This document shows, in pieces, positions 1 to 9,270 of a DNA stretch of 64,000 nt (positions are counted from its first letter, which is position 1; each line of letters begins with the position of its first letter). Under the pieces are notes generated by a model. The model was not told where the DNA came from. It did not search any database and saw nothing but the letters and a program-made list of their open reading frames with translations. Made by a program: the position numbers and the translations under genes. The DNA lies in contig CAVVZC010000025.1 in assembly GCA_963752565.1 (NCBI GenBank), positions 62,001-126,000 on the forward strand, written 5' to 3'. The stretch is from UBA11574 sp963752565 (GTDB taxonomy: Bacteria > Desulfobacterota > Desulfobacteria > Desulfobacterales > UBA11574).

Positions 1-734
1 TCCTTAATCACCTCAAACGTTTCCGCGAAGATAATGCGATAAAAGCGATCGTCGTTCGAGTCGATTCACCCGGGGGCGCTGTGGGCCCGTCACAGGAAAT
101 TTTCAGGGAGATCAGAAAGACATCCGCCACAAAGAAAGTGGTGGCTTCCATGGGTACCATTGCTGCATCCGGAGGGTATTATATCGCTGCCGGGGCAAAT
201 GGAATTGTAGCCAATCCCGGGACCATAACCGGAAGCATCGGTGTCATCATGGGGTTTACAAATTATGAGGAGCTGCTTCATAAAATCGGATTGGTTCCAA
301 TTGTTGTCAAGAGCGGCGATTACAAGGATATCGGATCGCCGGTTCGAGAGATGAAACCTGAAGAGAAAAAAATCCTCCAGGAATTTGCGAAAAAAATCCA
401 CAGGCAATTTATTAAAGATATCGTTGACGGGCGAAAGATGGATATGGAAAAGGTAGAATCGCTGGCCGACGGACGTATTTTTACCGGTCAAGAATCAAAA
501 AAATTTGGCCTTGTGGATCGTCTCGGAAATTTAGAAGATGCAATTGAGTGGGCAGGCCGACTTGGCGGAATAAAAGGGAAGATCGCCACAGTTTATGCAA
601 AGGAGAAAAAATTTTCCTTTTTAAAATATATTACGGATTCATCTGCTAAGACTTTATTAAACCAGATTCTTGATCCGAAATTATCGGCAGACTATATATA
701 CAGACCTGAACAAGCCCGATCGTTGCATCAATAA
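1..734 (+). CDS. sppA: SppA-type signal peptide peptidase, C-terminal part (5' end outside window)
   Basis: Partial gene; the open frame is already running at base 3, so the true start lies upstream. SppA is a membrane-anchored serine protease that degrades left-over signal peptides with a Ser/Lys dyad. Visible: the beta-strand VVRVDSPGGAVG, the nucleophile region SMGTIAASGGYYIA (Ser of ASGG) and the candidate general-base lysine in VKSGDYKDIG. The fold is the crotonase-like S49 peptidase. Length and motif order fit the short (about 300 residue) bacterial SppA. No anchor is visible because the N-terminus is missing. It is convergent with the tsaC-type gene. Confidence 0.9.
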   Translation, partial: LNHLKRFREDNAIKAIVVRVDSPGGAVGPSQEIFREIRKTSATKKVVASMGTIAASGGYYIAAGANGIVANPGTITGSIGVIMGFTNYEELLHKIGLVPIVVKSGDYKDIGSPVREMKPEEKKILQEFAKKIHRQFIKDIVDGRKMDMEKVESLADGRIFTGQESKKFGLVDRLGNLEDAIEWAGRLGGIKGKIATVYAKEKKFSFLKYITDSSAKTLLNQILDPKLSADYIYRPEQARSLHQ

Positions 735-786
735 CACGTCTAGGGTTTGTTGCGAAAAACTTAGAATAGATTGATATTAAACATAG

Positions 787-811
787 CGCCCGCTTTACAG
801 GCGTTTTTTTT
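787..811. terminator. Possible bidirectional terminator between sppA and tsaC
   Basis: Short stem CGCC (787-790) / GGCG (800-803) is followed by a run of eight T. It sits between two convergent genes. The stem is only four perfect base pairs, so this is a weak call. Confidence 0.45.
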
Positions 812-1418
812 ACTCAAAAACACTCACATCCCCCAAACCTTTTCGGATGATCTCTGGGAGATCATCGATTAGGGATATGACACTCGAAGGGTTTCCTGTA
901 ACAGGGCCTCCGTCAATAACCACATCTATTCTACGATGGAAAAAATCGTTAATAAGAGAGGGATCATAAAGGATTGTACCGTCCGGCATTGTAGCGCTTG
1001 TCGTGATAATGGGATTTCCCAAAGCTTTGACCAGAGAAAGACAAATCCGATTGTCCGGCACGCGAATCCCAGCTGTTTTTCGATTGGTTAGCATGATTTT
1101 TGGAACCAGTTTCGAACCCTCCAGAACAAACGTGTAGGGGCCCGGCAGAAGCCGTTTCATTGTTTTATAGGCATAATTTGAAACTTTTGCGTAATGGCTG
1201 ATATTTTTGAGGTCCGAACAGATAAAGCTAAAAGGCTTGATTTTTTTTCGTTGTTTTAACTGGTAAATCTTTTCTATGGACTTTTTGTTCAAAATATCAC
1301 AACCGATTCCGTAATATGTATCGGTTGGATAGGCGATGATGCCGCCCCTTTTAAGTACATCAACCACCTTTGTTAGGAGTCGTTCCTGGGGGTTTATGGG
1401 ATTTATTTTAAAAATCAC
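810..1418 (-). CDS. tsaC: L-threonylcarbamoyladenylate synthase (Sua5/YrdC/YciO family)
   Basis: 202 residues. Family members make threonylcarbamoyl-AMP from Thr, bicarbonate and ATP for the t6A37 modification of ANN-decoding tRNAs. Visible: the nucleotide-binding entry GGIIAYPTDTYYGIGCD near residue 25, the basic KQRKKIKPFSF segment, and ITTSATMPDG near residue 140. There is no C-terminal Sua5 domain, so this is the short TsaC/YciO form. TsaC and YciO cannot be told apart by eye. It is divergent from guaB. Confidence 0.85.
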   Translation of the reverse strand: MIFKINPINPQERLLTKVVDVLKRGGIIAYPTDTYYGIGCDILNKKSIEKIYQLKQRKKIKPFSFICSDLKNISHYAKVSNYAYKTMKRLLPGPYTFVLEGSKLVPKIMLTNRKTAGIRVPDNRICLSLVKALGNPIITTSATMPDGTILYDPSLINDFFHRRIDVVIDGGPVTGNPSSVISLIDDLPEIIRKGLGDVSVFE

Positions 1419-1760
1419 GGCAATCCTTAAATTGTTAATACTTGCTTTTTATTGCTCATATGCCGTAACGCATCAACCATCGAGAGATGGTCTATAGCCA
1501 TTTATCATAAAATATAGGTAGATGTATCTATTACGGGTACCGGTATAATGTCAAGGCAATGATGCCGTGTGTTTCATTAATAAACTTATATATTTAATGA
1601 AAATGACATAATTTCAAATGGTTGCAATAGATAGCGCCGCCCGCCCTAATAAAGATTGCAAAAGATAAGTCTATTTGTTATGCGATACTATCTTACGCAA
1701 TTTTCGCATCCGAATATTGCTAAAAAGCCTTATTTGAAACAACGGTTAATGGAGGAACCC
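1419..1760. other. Divergent promoter region between tsaC and guaB
   Basis: About 340 bases without a gene. It must hold promoters for both flanking genes. A TATAAT hexamer lies at 1544-1549 just after a GGTACC palindrome, but no good -35 box is seen at the usual distance on the plus strand. No riboswitch fold was recognised. Confidence 0.35.
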
Positions 1761-3224
1761 ATGAAAAAAATACCGTCTGAAGCGGCGTTTTCTTTTGATG
1801 ATATTTTATTGCTCCCAGGTTACTCAGATGTTTTGCCGCGAGATGTTGACACCCGCTCTCCTTTAACAAAAAATATTACATTGAACATTCCTCTTGTTAG
1901 TGCAGCTATGGATACCGTAACCGAAGCAAGAACTTCCATCAGCATGGCCCGCGAAGGCGGAATCGGTTTTATCCATCGAAATTTGAGTATTCAGAGTCAA
2001 TCGGTTGAGGTTGACAAGGTGAAGAAATCTGAAAGTGGTATGATTGTTGATCCGGTAACCATTCATCCGGATCAGCTCGTCCATGAAGTGTTACACCTGA
2101 TGAAAAAGTATCGCATTTCAGGAGTTCCGGTGACCAAAGGAGACAAGTTGGTAGGCATTGTGACGAACAGAGACCTGCGATTTGAGATAAATCTCGATAA
2201 AAAGATTTCCGAAGTCATGACAAAGGAAAATCTTGTTACGGTTTCAGAAGGGATTACCCTGGAAGATTCTAAAAGTCTGTTGCATAAACACAGGATCGAA
2301 AAACTCCTTGTGGTTGACAACAAAAATCGTCTGGTCGGCATGATAACGATAAAAGACATTGAAAAATTAAAAAAATATCCAAATGCCTGTAAGGATGAGT
2401 TGGGAAGACTCAGGGCAGGGGCTGCCGTTGGAGTGGGGCCGGATATGGAAGAACGCGCAGAGACACTGTTGCGAGTGGGTGCTGATGTTATTCTAATCGA
2501 TACCTCCCATGGACATTCTAAAAATGTGATTGAGGCTGTCAAAATATTAAAAAGCAATTTCAAAAATATCGAACTGATTGCAGGGAATGTGGGTACGGCG
2601 GAGGGGGCTGAAGCGCTGATTAAAGCAGGTGTGGATGGTGTCAAAATCGGAATTGGACCTGGATCAATTTGCACTACACGTATTATAGCGGGTGTCGGCG
2701 TTCCGCAGATTACAGCGATCATGAACTGCACCGCGGTATCCAAGAAAACAGGCGTACCTTTGATTGCAGACGGTGGCATAAAATTTTCAGGGGATGTGAC
2801 AAAAGCGCTTGGTGCAGGTGCCCATGTGGTCATGATCGGAGGGCTTTTTGCCGGAACGGAAGAGAGTCCGGGAGAGCTTGTTATTTATCAAGGCCGCAGT
2901 TACAAAGCCTATCGGGGTATGGGATCCATAGAAGCCATGCAGAAAGGGAGCAAAGACAGATATTACCAGGATGAAGATCCCCATGGCGACAAAATGGTCC
3001 CGGAAGGTATCGTCGGCCGGGTGCCTTACAGAGGAAAATTGGCGGACAATATTTTTCAGCTCATTGGCGGATTAAAGGCGGGTATGGGATATGTGGGATG
3101 CCGCACTCTGGATGAACTCAGAGAGAATGCTCGCTTTGCAAAAATAAGTGCAGCAGGTATGCGTGAAAGCCATGTTCACGATGTGATCATAACCAAAGAG
3201 GCACCAAACTATCGTCTTGACTAA
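1761..3224 (+). CDS. guaB: Inosine-5'-monophosphate dehydrogenase
   Basis: 487 residues from the ATG at 1761. I prefer this start to the longer open frame from 1656 because GGAGGA (1751-1756) lies at ideal spacing and the family begins near here. The enzyme oxidises IMP to XMP with NAD, the committed step of GTP synthesis. Visible: FSFDDILLLPG at the N-terminus, paired CBS domains roughly at residues 95-215, the catalytic loop GPGSICTTRIIAGVGVP with its active-site Cys, GG motifs of the phosphate site, and the flap RGMGSIEAMQ. It appears intact and monocistronic. Confidence 0.97.
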   Translation: MKKIPSEAAFSFDDILLLPGYSDVLPRDVDTRSPLTKNITLNIPLVSAAMDTVTEARTSISMAREGGIGFIHRNLSIQSQSVEVDKVKKSESGMIVDPVTIHPDQLVHEVLHLMKKYRISGVPVTKGDKLVGIVTNRDLRFEINLDKKISEVMTKENLVTVSEGITLEDSKSLLHKHRIEKLLVVDNKNRLVGMITIKDIEKLKKYPNACKDELGRLRAGAAVGVGPDMEERAETLLRVGADVILIDTSHGHSKNVIEAVKILKSNFKNIELIAGNVGTAEGAEALIKAGVDGVKIGIGPGSICTTRIIAGVGVPQITAIMNCTAVSKKTGVPLIADGGIKFSGDVTKALGAGAHVVMIGGLFAGTEESPGELVIYQGRSYKAYRGMGSIEAMQKGSKDRYYQDEDPHGDKMVPEGIVGRVPYRGKLADNIFQLIGGLKAGMGYVGCRTLDELRENARFAKISAAGMRESHVHDVIITKEAPNYRLD

Positions 3225-3310
3225 GATGTAATCTAACACTGAAATCCTGAGTACTCTTGACCAGGTCAGCGATAAATGGCTCTGCCTTGGAGTTTTGTGT
3301 CTAAAAATAC

Positions 3311-3492
3311 AAATTCCAAGCACCAAATTACAAATAAATCTCAAATTCCAATATCCAATTCAGCCGTCGTAGCCAAAAGGCTATTATGGCGTAGTTGGCT
3401 GTCCAAAACCTTTAAGAGATAGATATTGTTTGGATTTTCGAATTTTGGGCATTGGGATTTGTTTGATATTTGGGATTTGATTATTGGAATTT
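3311..3492. repeat. Fold-back repeat (long imperfect inverted repeat) in the guaB-dnaE gap
   Basis: The 436-base gap between guaB and dnaE contains an AT-rich left arm (3311-3360, starting AAATTCCAAGCACCAAATTA). Its reverse complement recurs imperfectly at 3441-3492 (ending TTATTGGAATTT). Between the arms a smaller hairpin forms from TAGCC-AAAA-GGCTA, itself flanked by CAGCC/GGCTG. No coding potential. It looks like a non-autonomous dispersed element. Confidence 0.65.
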
Positions 3493-3660
3493 CAATCAGT
3501 CAATAAACTTTCAACAAAGCAAATTCCCTCTGGGGACAACCAATGCCAGAGCCTTTGGGATAGAAATTTTACTTAACCTGAGGCTTCATTAACATCAGTT
3601 TGTTTCAAAACCCTAAACAGTTATGGATTCACCTTATTCATAACAATACATACGCATAAA

Positions 3661-6600
3661 ATGACTCAAGCATCATCCCAATTTGTTCATCTCCATGTCC
3701 ATACCCAGTACAGTCTTTTAGATGGTGCTATCCGCATCGATCGTTTGTTAAAGCGTGTCGCCGATTTTGACATGGACACTGTGGCGATCACCGATCACGG
3801 AACCATGTTCGGAGCGTTCGAGTTTTATGAAAAGGCCAATAAAGCCGGGATAAAACCGATTATCGGTTGCGAATGTTATCTGGCGCCGAGACGTCATACC
3901 GACAAAACCCCCCTTGATAAAAGCGGACTTTCACATATCATCCTTCTGGCGGAAAATCAGGAAGGATATCGAAATCTATGTAAACTGGCGGCCATTGCCC
4001 AGCTTCATGGATTTTATTACAAACCCCGCATCGATAAAGAACTCCTCAAACACCACAGTAAAGGGCTTATCGGCCTGTCAGCATGTCTTCACGGTGAAGT
4101 TCCAAGGCTGATTCAGGAAGGTCGAATCGATAAAGCTGATCTAGCTGCGCGTGATTACCTTAATGTTTTTGGTGAAGGGAATTTTTTTCTGGAAGTTCAA
4201 AACAACGGTATCGATATTCAGGAGGCGGTAAACCGAGCATTGCTGGATATGAGTCAAAGACTTTCCATTCCGCTGGTTGCTTCGAACGATTGTCACTATC
4301 TCGACAAAGAAGATGTCCGTGCCCACGATGTCCTGTTATGCGTTCAGACCGGAAAGACGGTTCATGATACGGATCGGCTCAAATTCAGAACCGATCAACT
4401 CTATCTAAAATCTAAAGCGGAGATGTATGATGCTTTTAAGGATTATCCGGGGGCACTTGAGAACTCCGTAGATATCGCCAGGCGCTGCAACCTGGAATTT
4501 GACGTTAAATCCTATCACTTCCCGAAATTTGATGTTTCATCAGACCATACTGCAGACGAGATTTTTGAGCAAAAGGTCAGGGATGGATTTAAAACCATCA
4601 TGGAAAGTATAAAGAACAAAAATCCAAATACCGATGAGAAGCTTTATAATGATCGAATTGAAAATGAAATCGATGTCATTAAAAGCATGGGTTTTTCAGG
4701 TTATTTTTTAATTGTGGCTGATTTTATTCGCTATGCCAAAGACAACGGTATACCTGTTGGGCCTGGAAGGGGGTCGGCCGCCGGAAGTCTAGTGGCCTAT
4801 TCTCTTGGAATTACCGATCTGGACCCCATCGAGCATGGTCTAATTTTTGAACGCTTTCTCAATCCCGCCCGCAAAAGCATGCCGGACATTGATGTCGACT
4901 TTTGTATCAACGGCAGAGAGGATGTCTTTAAATATGTGGTTGAAAAATACGGCGGTGGGGATTATGTCGCCCAGATCATCACATTCGGGAAACTGAAAAC
5001 CAGGGCCGTCATTCGTGATGTCGGCCGTGCTTTGGATATACCCCTTAATGAAGTGGATGCCATCGCTAAAATGGTGCCGGATGTGTTGAACATCGGTCTT
5101 GATGATGCCCTCGAACAGGAGCCCCGGCTCAAAGATCTGGTAAAAAAGAAGCCCGAAGTTGCCGATCTTATCAGTGTTTGCCGCGTATTGGAAGGGCTTC
5201 CAAGACATGCTTCGACACATGCTGCGGGCGTTGTCATTGCAGACAAACCGCTGGTGGAATATATGCCCCTTTATAAGGGTAAAAAAGGAGAAGTGGTCAC
5301 CCAGTTCGACATGAAATGTGTTGAAAAGATCGGCCTTGTCAAGTTTGATTTCTTGGGTCTTCGTAATTTAACTGTGATTGCAAACACCCTAAACTTAATC
5401 GCTGCCCAAGGAGGTACACCTCCGGATCTTTCTAACCTCGATTTTAACGATGCTGACACGTATCATCTACTTACTTCCGGTGAAACAACGGGTGTATTTC
5501 AACTGGAAAGTTCAGGCATGAAAGATTTGTTGGTGAGACTCAAACCGGAAACCTTTGATGATGTCATCGCCCTGGTTGCGTTATACCGACCAGGCCCCTT
5601 AGACAGTGGAATGGTTGATGATTTTGTTGAAAGAAAGCACGGGAAGAAAACGGTGGAATACATTGTTCCCCAGCTTGAACCGATTTTGAAAGAGACATAC
5701 GGGGTTATCGTTTATCAGGAACAGGTGATGAAAATTGCCGGTGACCTGGCCAATTATTCCATGGCCGAGGCCGATGATCTTAGAAAGGCGATGGGGAAGA
5801 AAATTCCCGAGATTATGGCCATGCATCGGGAGCGTTTTATGCAAGGGGCGTCAGAAAACGGCATTCCATCCGACAAGGCCGGGAAGATATTTTATTTCAT
5901 GGAAAAGTTTGGGGGGTATGGATTCAACAAATCCCATAGTGCGGCATATGCGTTGATAGCATATCAGACCGCTTTTCTGAAAGCGCATTTTCCGGTGGAG
6001 TTTATGGCCTCATTACTGACCAGTGAGATGCATTCCATAGACGGTGTTGTCAAATATATCACTGAATGTCGCAGCCACGGTATTGAAGTATTGCCTCCGG
6101 ACATTAATGAAAGCGAAAAAGAGTTTACCGTCACCGGTCTAAAGATAAGGTTCGGACTGGTTGCAGTGAAGAACGTTGGAGAAAGTGCCATTGAATCTAT
6201 TATTGAGGTCCGGCATAATGGGAAATTCTCATCTTTGTTTGATTTTTGTGAGCGAGTCGACCTGAAAAAAGTTAACAAACGTGTTGTTGAAAGCCTTATT
6301 AAATGTGGCGCATTTGATACCACGGGAAATTATCGTTCACAAATGATGGCATCATTAGATGACTGCATCGATTACGGACAACGCGTTCAAAGGGAGAGGA
6401 TGGATCCTCAAATGGGGTTGTTCAATCTAACTGAAGAACAAAAAGTTTTTAACTTGCCGCCCATGTCCGAAATCGATGAGTGGGATGAAAAAGAGCTTTT
6501 AACCCTTGAAAAAGAATCACTTGGGTTCTATATCACCGGGCATCCATTAAGCAGATATGAAAATGTTCTGGAAAAGTTCACCAACACAAACTCGGTGACA

Positions 6601-7182
6601 CTAAAAGAACAAAATGACGGTGATGCCATTAGGATCGGCGGTATGGTCAGAAACACCAAAATCATAAAGACCAAAAAGGGCGATTTAATGGCTTTTGTTA
6701 CACTTGAGGATCTGCATGGTGCGGTTGAAATGACCATCTTTTCATCGCTTTATTCAAAAGTGTATGATCTTTTGACAGATGATAGTGCCATCCTGGTTCG
6801 AGGACACCTGCAAAAGGAAGAAAATTCAGTAAAACTATTGGCGGATACGGTCATACCCATGGATAAAGCCGAGGAGACCTGGACCACAAGTATCCATTTT
6901 AATCTTGACATCGCCAATACTGACAAAGCGTTATTTGAAAAGCTGAATTCCGCATTTAAAAGATATCCAGGTTCCTGCAAAGCTTACATTCACTTGATGA
7001 ATCCTGAAAAAACAGAAACCATTGTTGCTCTGTCCGACACGATAAAATTAAAAGCCGGTTCGTCACTCATTCGTGAGGTGAACCGGCTTGTGGGATACAA
7101 TGCAGCTGAAACGGTTTGTCGTCCGGTTGAGTCTTCTTCAACATTCAATGGTTATAATGGGAAGAGAAGACGAAAACGATGA
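3661..7182 (+). CDS. dnaE: DNA polymerase III alpha subunit
   Basis: 1173 residues, the usual DnaE1 size. It is the catalytic subunit of the replicative polymerase. Domains in order: PHP domain starting HLHVHTQYSLLDGA (residues 9-275), the polymerase palm with GPGRGSAAGSL and the metal-binding acidic motif PDIDVDFC near residue 410, the thumb/fingers with GGYGFNKSHSAAYALIAYQT near residue 750, tandem HhH, and a C-terminal OB fold (IRIGGMVRNTKIIKTKKGD). The PHP histidines look retained. No strong ribosome-binding site is seen before this ATG. Confidence 0.97.
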   Translation: MTQASSQFVHLHVHTQYSLLDGAIRIDRLLKRVADFDMDTVAITDHGTMFGAFEFYEKANKAGIKPIIGCECYLAPRRHTDKTPLDKSGLSHIILLAENQEGYRNLCKLAAIAQLHGFYYKPRIDKELLKHHSKGLIGLSACLHGEVPRLIQEGRIDKADLAARDYLNVFGEGNFFLEVQNNGIDIQEAVNRALLDMSQRLSIPLVASNDCHYLDKEDVRAHDVLLCVQTGKTVHDTDRLKFRTDQLYLKSKAEMYDAFKDYPGALENSVDIARRCNLEFDVKSYHFPKFDVSSDHTADEIFEQKVRDGFKTIMESIKNKNPNTDEKLYNDRIENEIDVIKSMGFSGYFLIVADFIRYAKDNGIPVGPGRGSAAGSLVAYSLGITDLDPIEHGLIFERFLNPARKSMPDIDVDFCINGREDVFKYVVEKYGGGDYVAQIITFGKLKTRAVIRDVGRALDIPLNEVDAIAKMVPDVLNIGLDDALEQEPRLKDLVKKKPEVADLISVCRVLEGLPRHASTHAAGVVIADKPLVEYMPLYKGKKGEVVTQFDMKCVEKIGLVKFDFLGLRNLTVIANTLNLIAAQGGTPPDLSNLDFNDADTYHLLTSGETTGVFQLESSGMKDLLVRLKPETFDDVIALVALYRPGPLDSGMVDDFVERKHGKKTVEYIVPQLEPILKETYGVIVYQEQVMKIAGDLANYSMAEADDLRKAMGKKIPEIMAMHRERFMQGASENGIPSDKAGKIFYFMEKFGGYGFNKSHSAAYALIAYQTAFLKAHFPVEFMASLLTSEMHSIDGVVKYITECRSHGIEVLPPDINESEKEFTVTGLKIRFGLVAVKNVGESAIESIIEVRHNGKFSSLFDFCERVDLKKVNKRVVESLIKCGAFDTTGNYRSQMMASLDDCIDYGQRVQRERMDPQMGLFNLTEEQKVFNLPPMSEIDEWDEKELLTLEKESLGFYITGHPLSRYENVLEKFTNTNSVTLKEQNDGDAIRIGGMVRNTKIIKTKKGDLMAFVTLEDLHGAVEMTIFSSLYSKVYDLLTDDSAILVRGHLQKEENSVKLLADTVIPMDKAEETWTTSIHFNLDIANTDKALFEKLNSAFKRYPGSCKAYIHLMNPEKTETIVALSDTIKLKAGSSLIREVNRLVGYNAAETVCRPVESSSTFNGYNGKRRRKR

Positions 7183-7490
7183 CCTAATTTGAGCGATTGC
7201 CGATTTTACCGGATCTCCACGATATTCACGGGATTTTCGAGCTGCGCTTGTCCCGCTAACAGCGCAATTATGAGACATTTGCGGTCCCGTTGCAAGCGGG
7301 AAGGCTGATGTCTCATGCCCCCGATAGAATGATTTTGGGATTTCGCTACGCTCAAGGCTTGTCGTAGTGAAGCGGAGATCCCGCAACGCGGGGCTTATCT
7401 CCAGCAAACTCGGCAATCGCTCAACTTAGGGATGAGTCTATTCCTAACAGCGATTTGAAACAATAATAAGAAAGGGATAATTTACCCGCA
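7183..7490. repeat. Hairpin-rich intergenic repeat after dnaE
   Basis: A 308-base gap. A long hairpin has arms TGAGACAT (7271-7278) and ATGTCTCA (7308-7315) enclosing CCCGTTGCAAGCGGG. Further on, the module AAGCGGAGATCCCGC-AAC-GCGGGG (about 7369-7392) resembles sequence at 16036-16062 and 48770-48815. These are probably dispersed palindromic repeats rather than genes. Confidence 0.55.
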
Positions 7491-8627
7491 ATGAAAGTGC
7501 CTTTGCTAGATTTAAAAGAACAGTATAAAACCATAAAAAAAGAAGTCTTGGAAACTGCTGAAGAACTTTTTGAAAGTCAATATTTTATCCTGGGTCCCAG
7601 GGTGGCGACTTTAGAAAAAGAGGTTGCCGATTATTGTTTGTCAAAGCATGCTGTCGGTGTCTCGTCCGGGACAGATGCCCTTTTGATTTCTTTGATGGCG
7701 GTGGATATCGATTTTAAAGACACGGTGATCACCACGCCATATACCTTTTTTGCCACAGCAGGAAGCATTGCTCGATCCGGTGCCAGACCGATTTTTGTCG
7801 ATATTGATCCAAAAACATATAATATTTCTCCTGAGTGCCTCGAAATAGCTATCGATTCCATGACCCGAACTGAGCTTGAGAGGCTCAAGGGTGTCATTCC
7901 CGTTCATCTATACGGACAGTGCGCTGATATGGCGCCGATCTTGGAAATATGTGAAAAGCACGATCTTGTTGTTATTGAAGATGCGGCCCAGGCCATCGGG
8001 GCGGAATACAGAGGAAAGCGGGCGGGGTCCATTGGGAATTTCGGTTGCTTTTCATTTTTTCCTTCTAAAAACCTGGGCGCTTTTGGGGATGGCGGAATGG
8101 TCACAACAAATTCAGATGATTTCTATGACAAATTATGTACACTTCGGGTACATGGTTCCCACCCCAAGTATTATCATAAACTTATCGGCGGAAACTTCAG
8201 GTTGGATGCATTTCAAGCAGCCGTGGTTTCCATAAAGCTAAAATATCTTGACCGTTGGACAAAAGCACGTCAGAAAAACGCCCAGAATTACAGAGCGCTT
8301 TTTAAAAACGCAGATCTTGAGGATGTGGTTCAGCTGCCGTTTGAAAAAGAAGATCGCCACATCTACAATCAGTTTGTGATCCGTGTAAAGGAAAGAAGAG
8401 ATGACCTTCGTCGGTATTTAAATGATGCCGGAATCGGGACGGAAGTGTATTATCCGGTTCCCATGCATCTCCAGGCCTGCTTTTCTGATTTGAATTATAA
8501 AAAAGGTGATTTTCCTCAAGCCGAGTATGCCGCCTTGCATACGGTGGCCCTACCCATATATCCTGAACTTTCAGATGATCAGATAGAATATGTGGTAGAA
8601 AAGATAAAAGCGTTTTGCCTCAAATGA
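7491..8627 (+). CDS. DegT/DnrJ/EryC1/StrS family PLP aminotransferase
   Basis: 378 residues. The family transfers amino groups to keto-sugars (typically UDP- or dTDP-linked) for surface polysaccharides or sugar natural products. Visible: N-terminal VPLLDLKEQY, the GVSSGTDALLISL cofactor region, VIEDAAQAIGAEYRGKRAG, and the PLP-binding lysine in FFPSKNLGAFGDGGM. The C-terminal HLYPVP-like segment reads YYPVPMHLQACF. No sugar-modifying neighbours are present, so the substrate is unknown. A weak AGAAAGGG precedes the ATG. Confidence 0.9.
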   Translation: MKVPLLDLKEQYKTIKKEVLETAEELFESQYFILGPRVATLEKEVADYCLSKHAVGVSSGTDALLISLMAVDIDFKDTVITTPYTFFATAGSIARSGARPIFVDIDPKTYNISPECLEIAIDSMTRTELERLKGVIPVHLYGQCADMAPILEICEKHDLVVIEDAAQAIGAEYRGKRAGSIGNFGCFSFFPSKNLGAFGDGGMVTTNSDDFYDKLCTLRVHGSHPKYYHKLIGGNFRLDAFQAAVVSIKLKYLDRWTKARQKNAQNYRALFKNADLEDVVQLPFEKEDRHIYNQFVIRVKERRDDLRRYLNDAGIGTEVYYPVPMHLQACFSDLNYKKGDFPQAEYAALHTVALPIYPELSDDQIEYVVEKIKAFCLK

Positions 8628-9270
8628 GCGAAAACAAAATGCTGATAAATATAAAAAAATCAAAAATACAGGTTTTTACCCTGCTATAAATCGGTTAAGA
8701 TAAAACGGATATAGAAGCGTTATCATCAGATGTTTATTTCATCATTTTGTTTACCCTAAGGGAAAGCCGATGATACCCCATGGCCTTTGACCTGACTCCT
8801 ACGGCGTCTTCGTTATCAATGACTCCCAGTCCCGCTGTAGGCGGGACGGCTTCACCCTTGATGCCGGGGATAAGGGGCATCCTCGACTTTCGCTCATTTG
8901 AGGTTTTATTCAAAATTCTCTTCCTAATATTCATAAAAACCTTTGAGACCAAATGCCGAAATATATTTATTAACTTAAGTTTCGCACCTTTTCCTGAACC
9001 TCACATCCCAGGGTATCTATTACATTACAGTAGCCGAAGGTTCAGAAGATTATCTTGACTGGGGATGGATCAAATCCTTTCCGAGCATCCAGGATACGAC
9101 TTTATTAAGGCATATTAGACTGGAAAAGCCGTTGATCCTCAAAGCCGACAGTAGGGCGTTTCAATGTTTGATAGTGGAGAGCTAAGGAATGACAATTTTT
9201 CTTTAAGCATTTACTAAATGTTTCAATTTTCACCTGAAAATTGAAGATTAGAAATTAAGGAGGGAGTCTT
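8628..9270. other. 643-base gap before gdhA
   Basis: No convincing gene. Two overlapping open frames on opposite strands (8780-9058 plus, 8734-8952 minus) have no recognisable domain. They cover a palindromic stretch CCCGCTGTAGGCGGGA (8832-8847) like the other short hairpin repeats of the window. A good ribosome-binding site AAGGAGGGAG precedes gdhA. Confidence 0.4.

Noticed and set aside
2072..2833. 253-residue open frame on the minus strand inside guaB
   Set aside because: Antisense shadow of guaB with biased composition and no domain.
8734..9058. Two small open frames on both strands in the 8.6-9.3 kb gap
   Set aside because: They overlap each other and a palindromic repeat; no ribosome-binding site or family.
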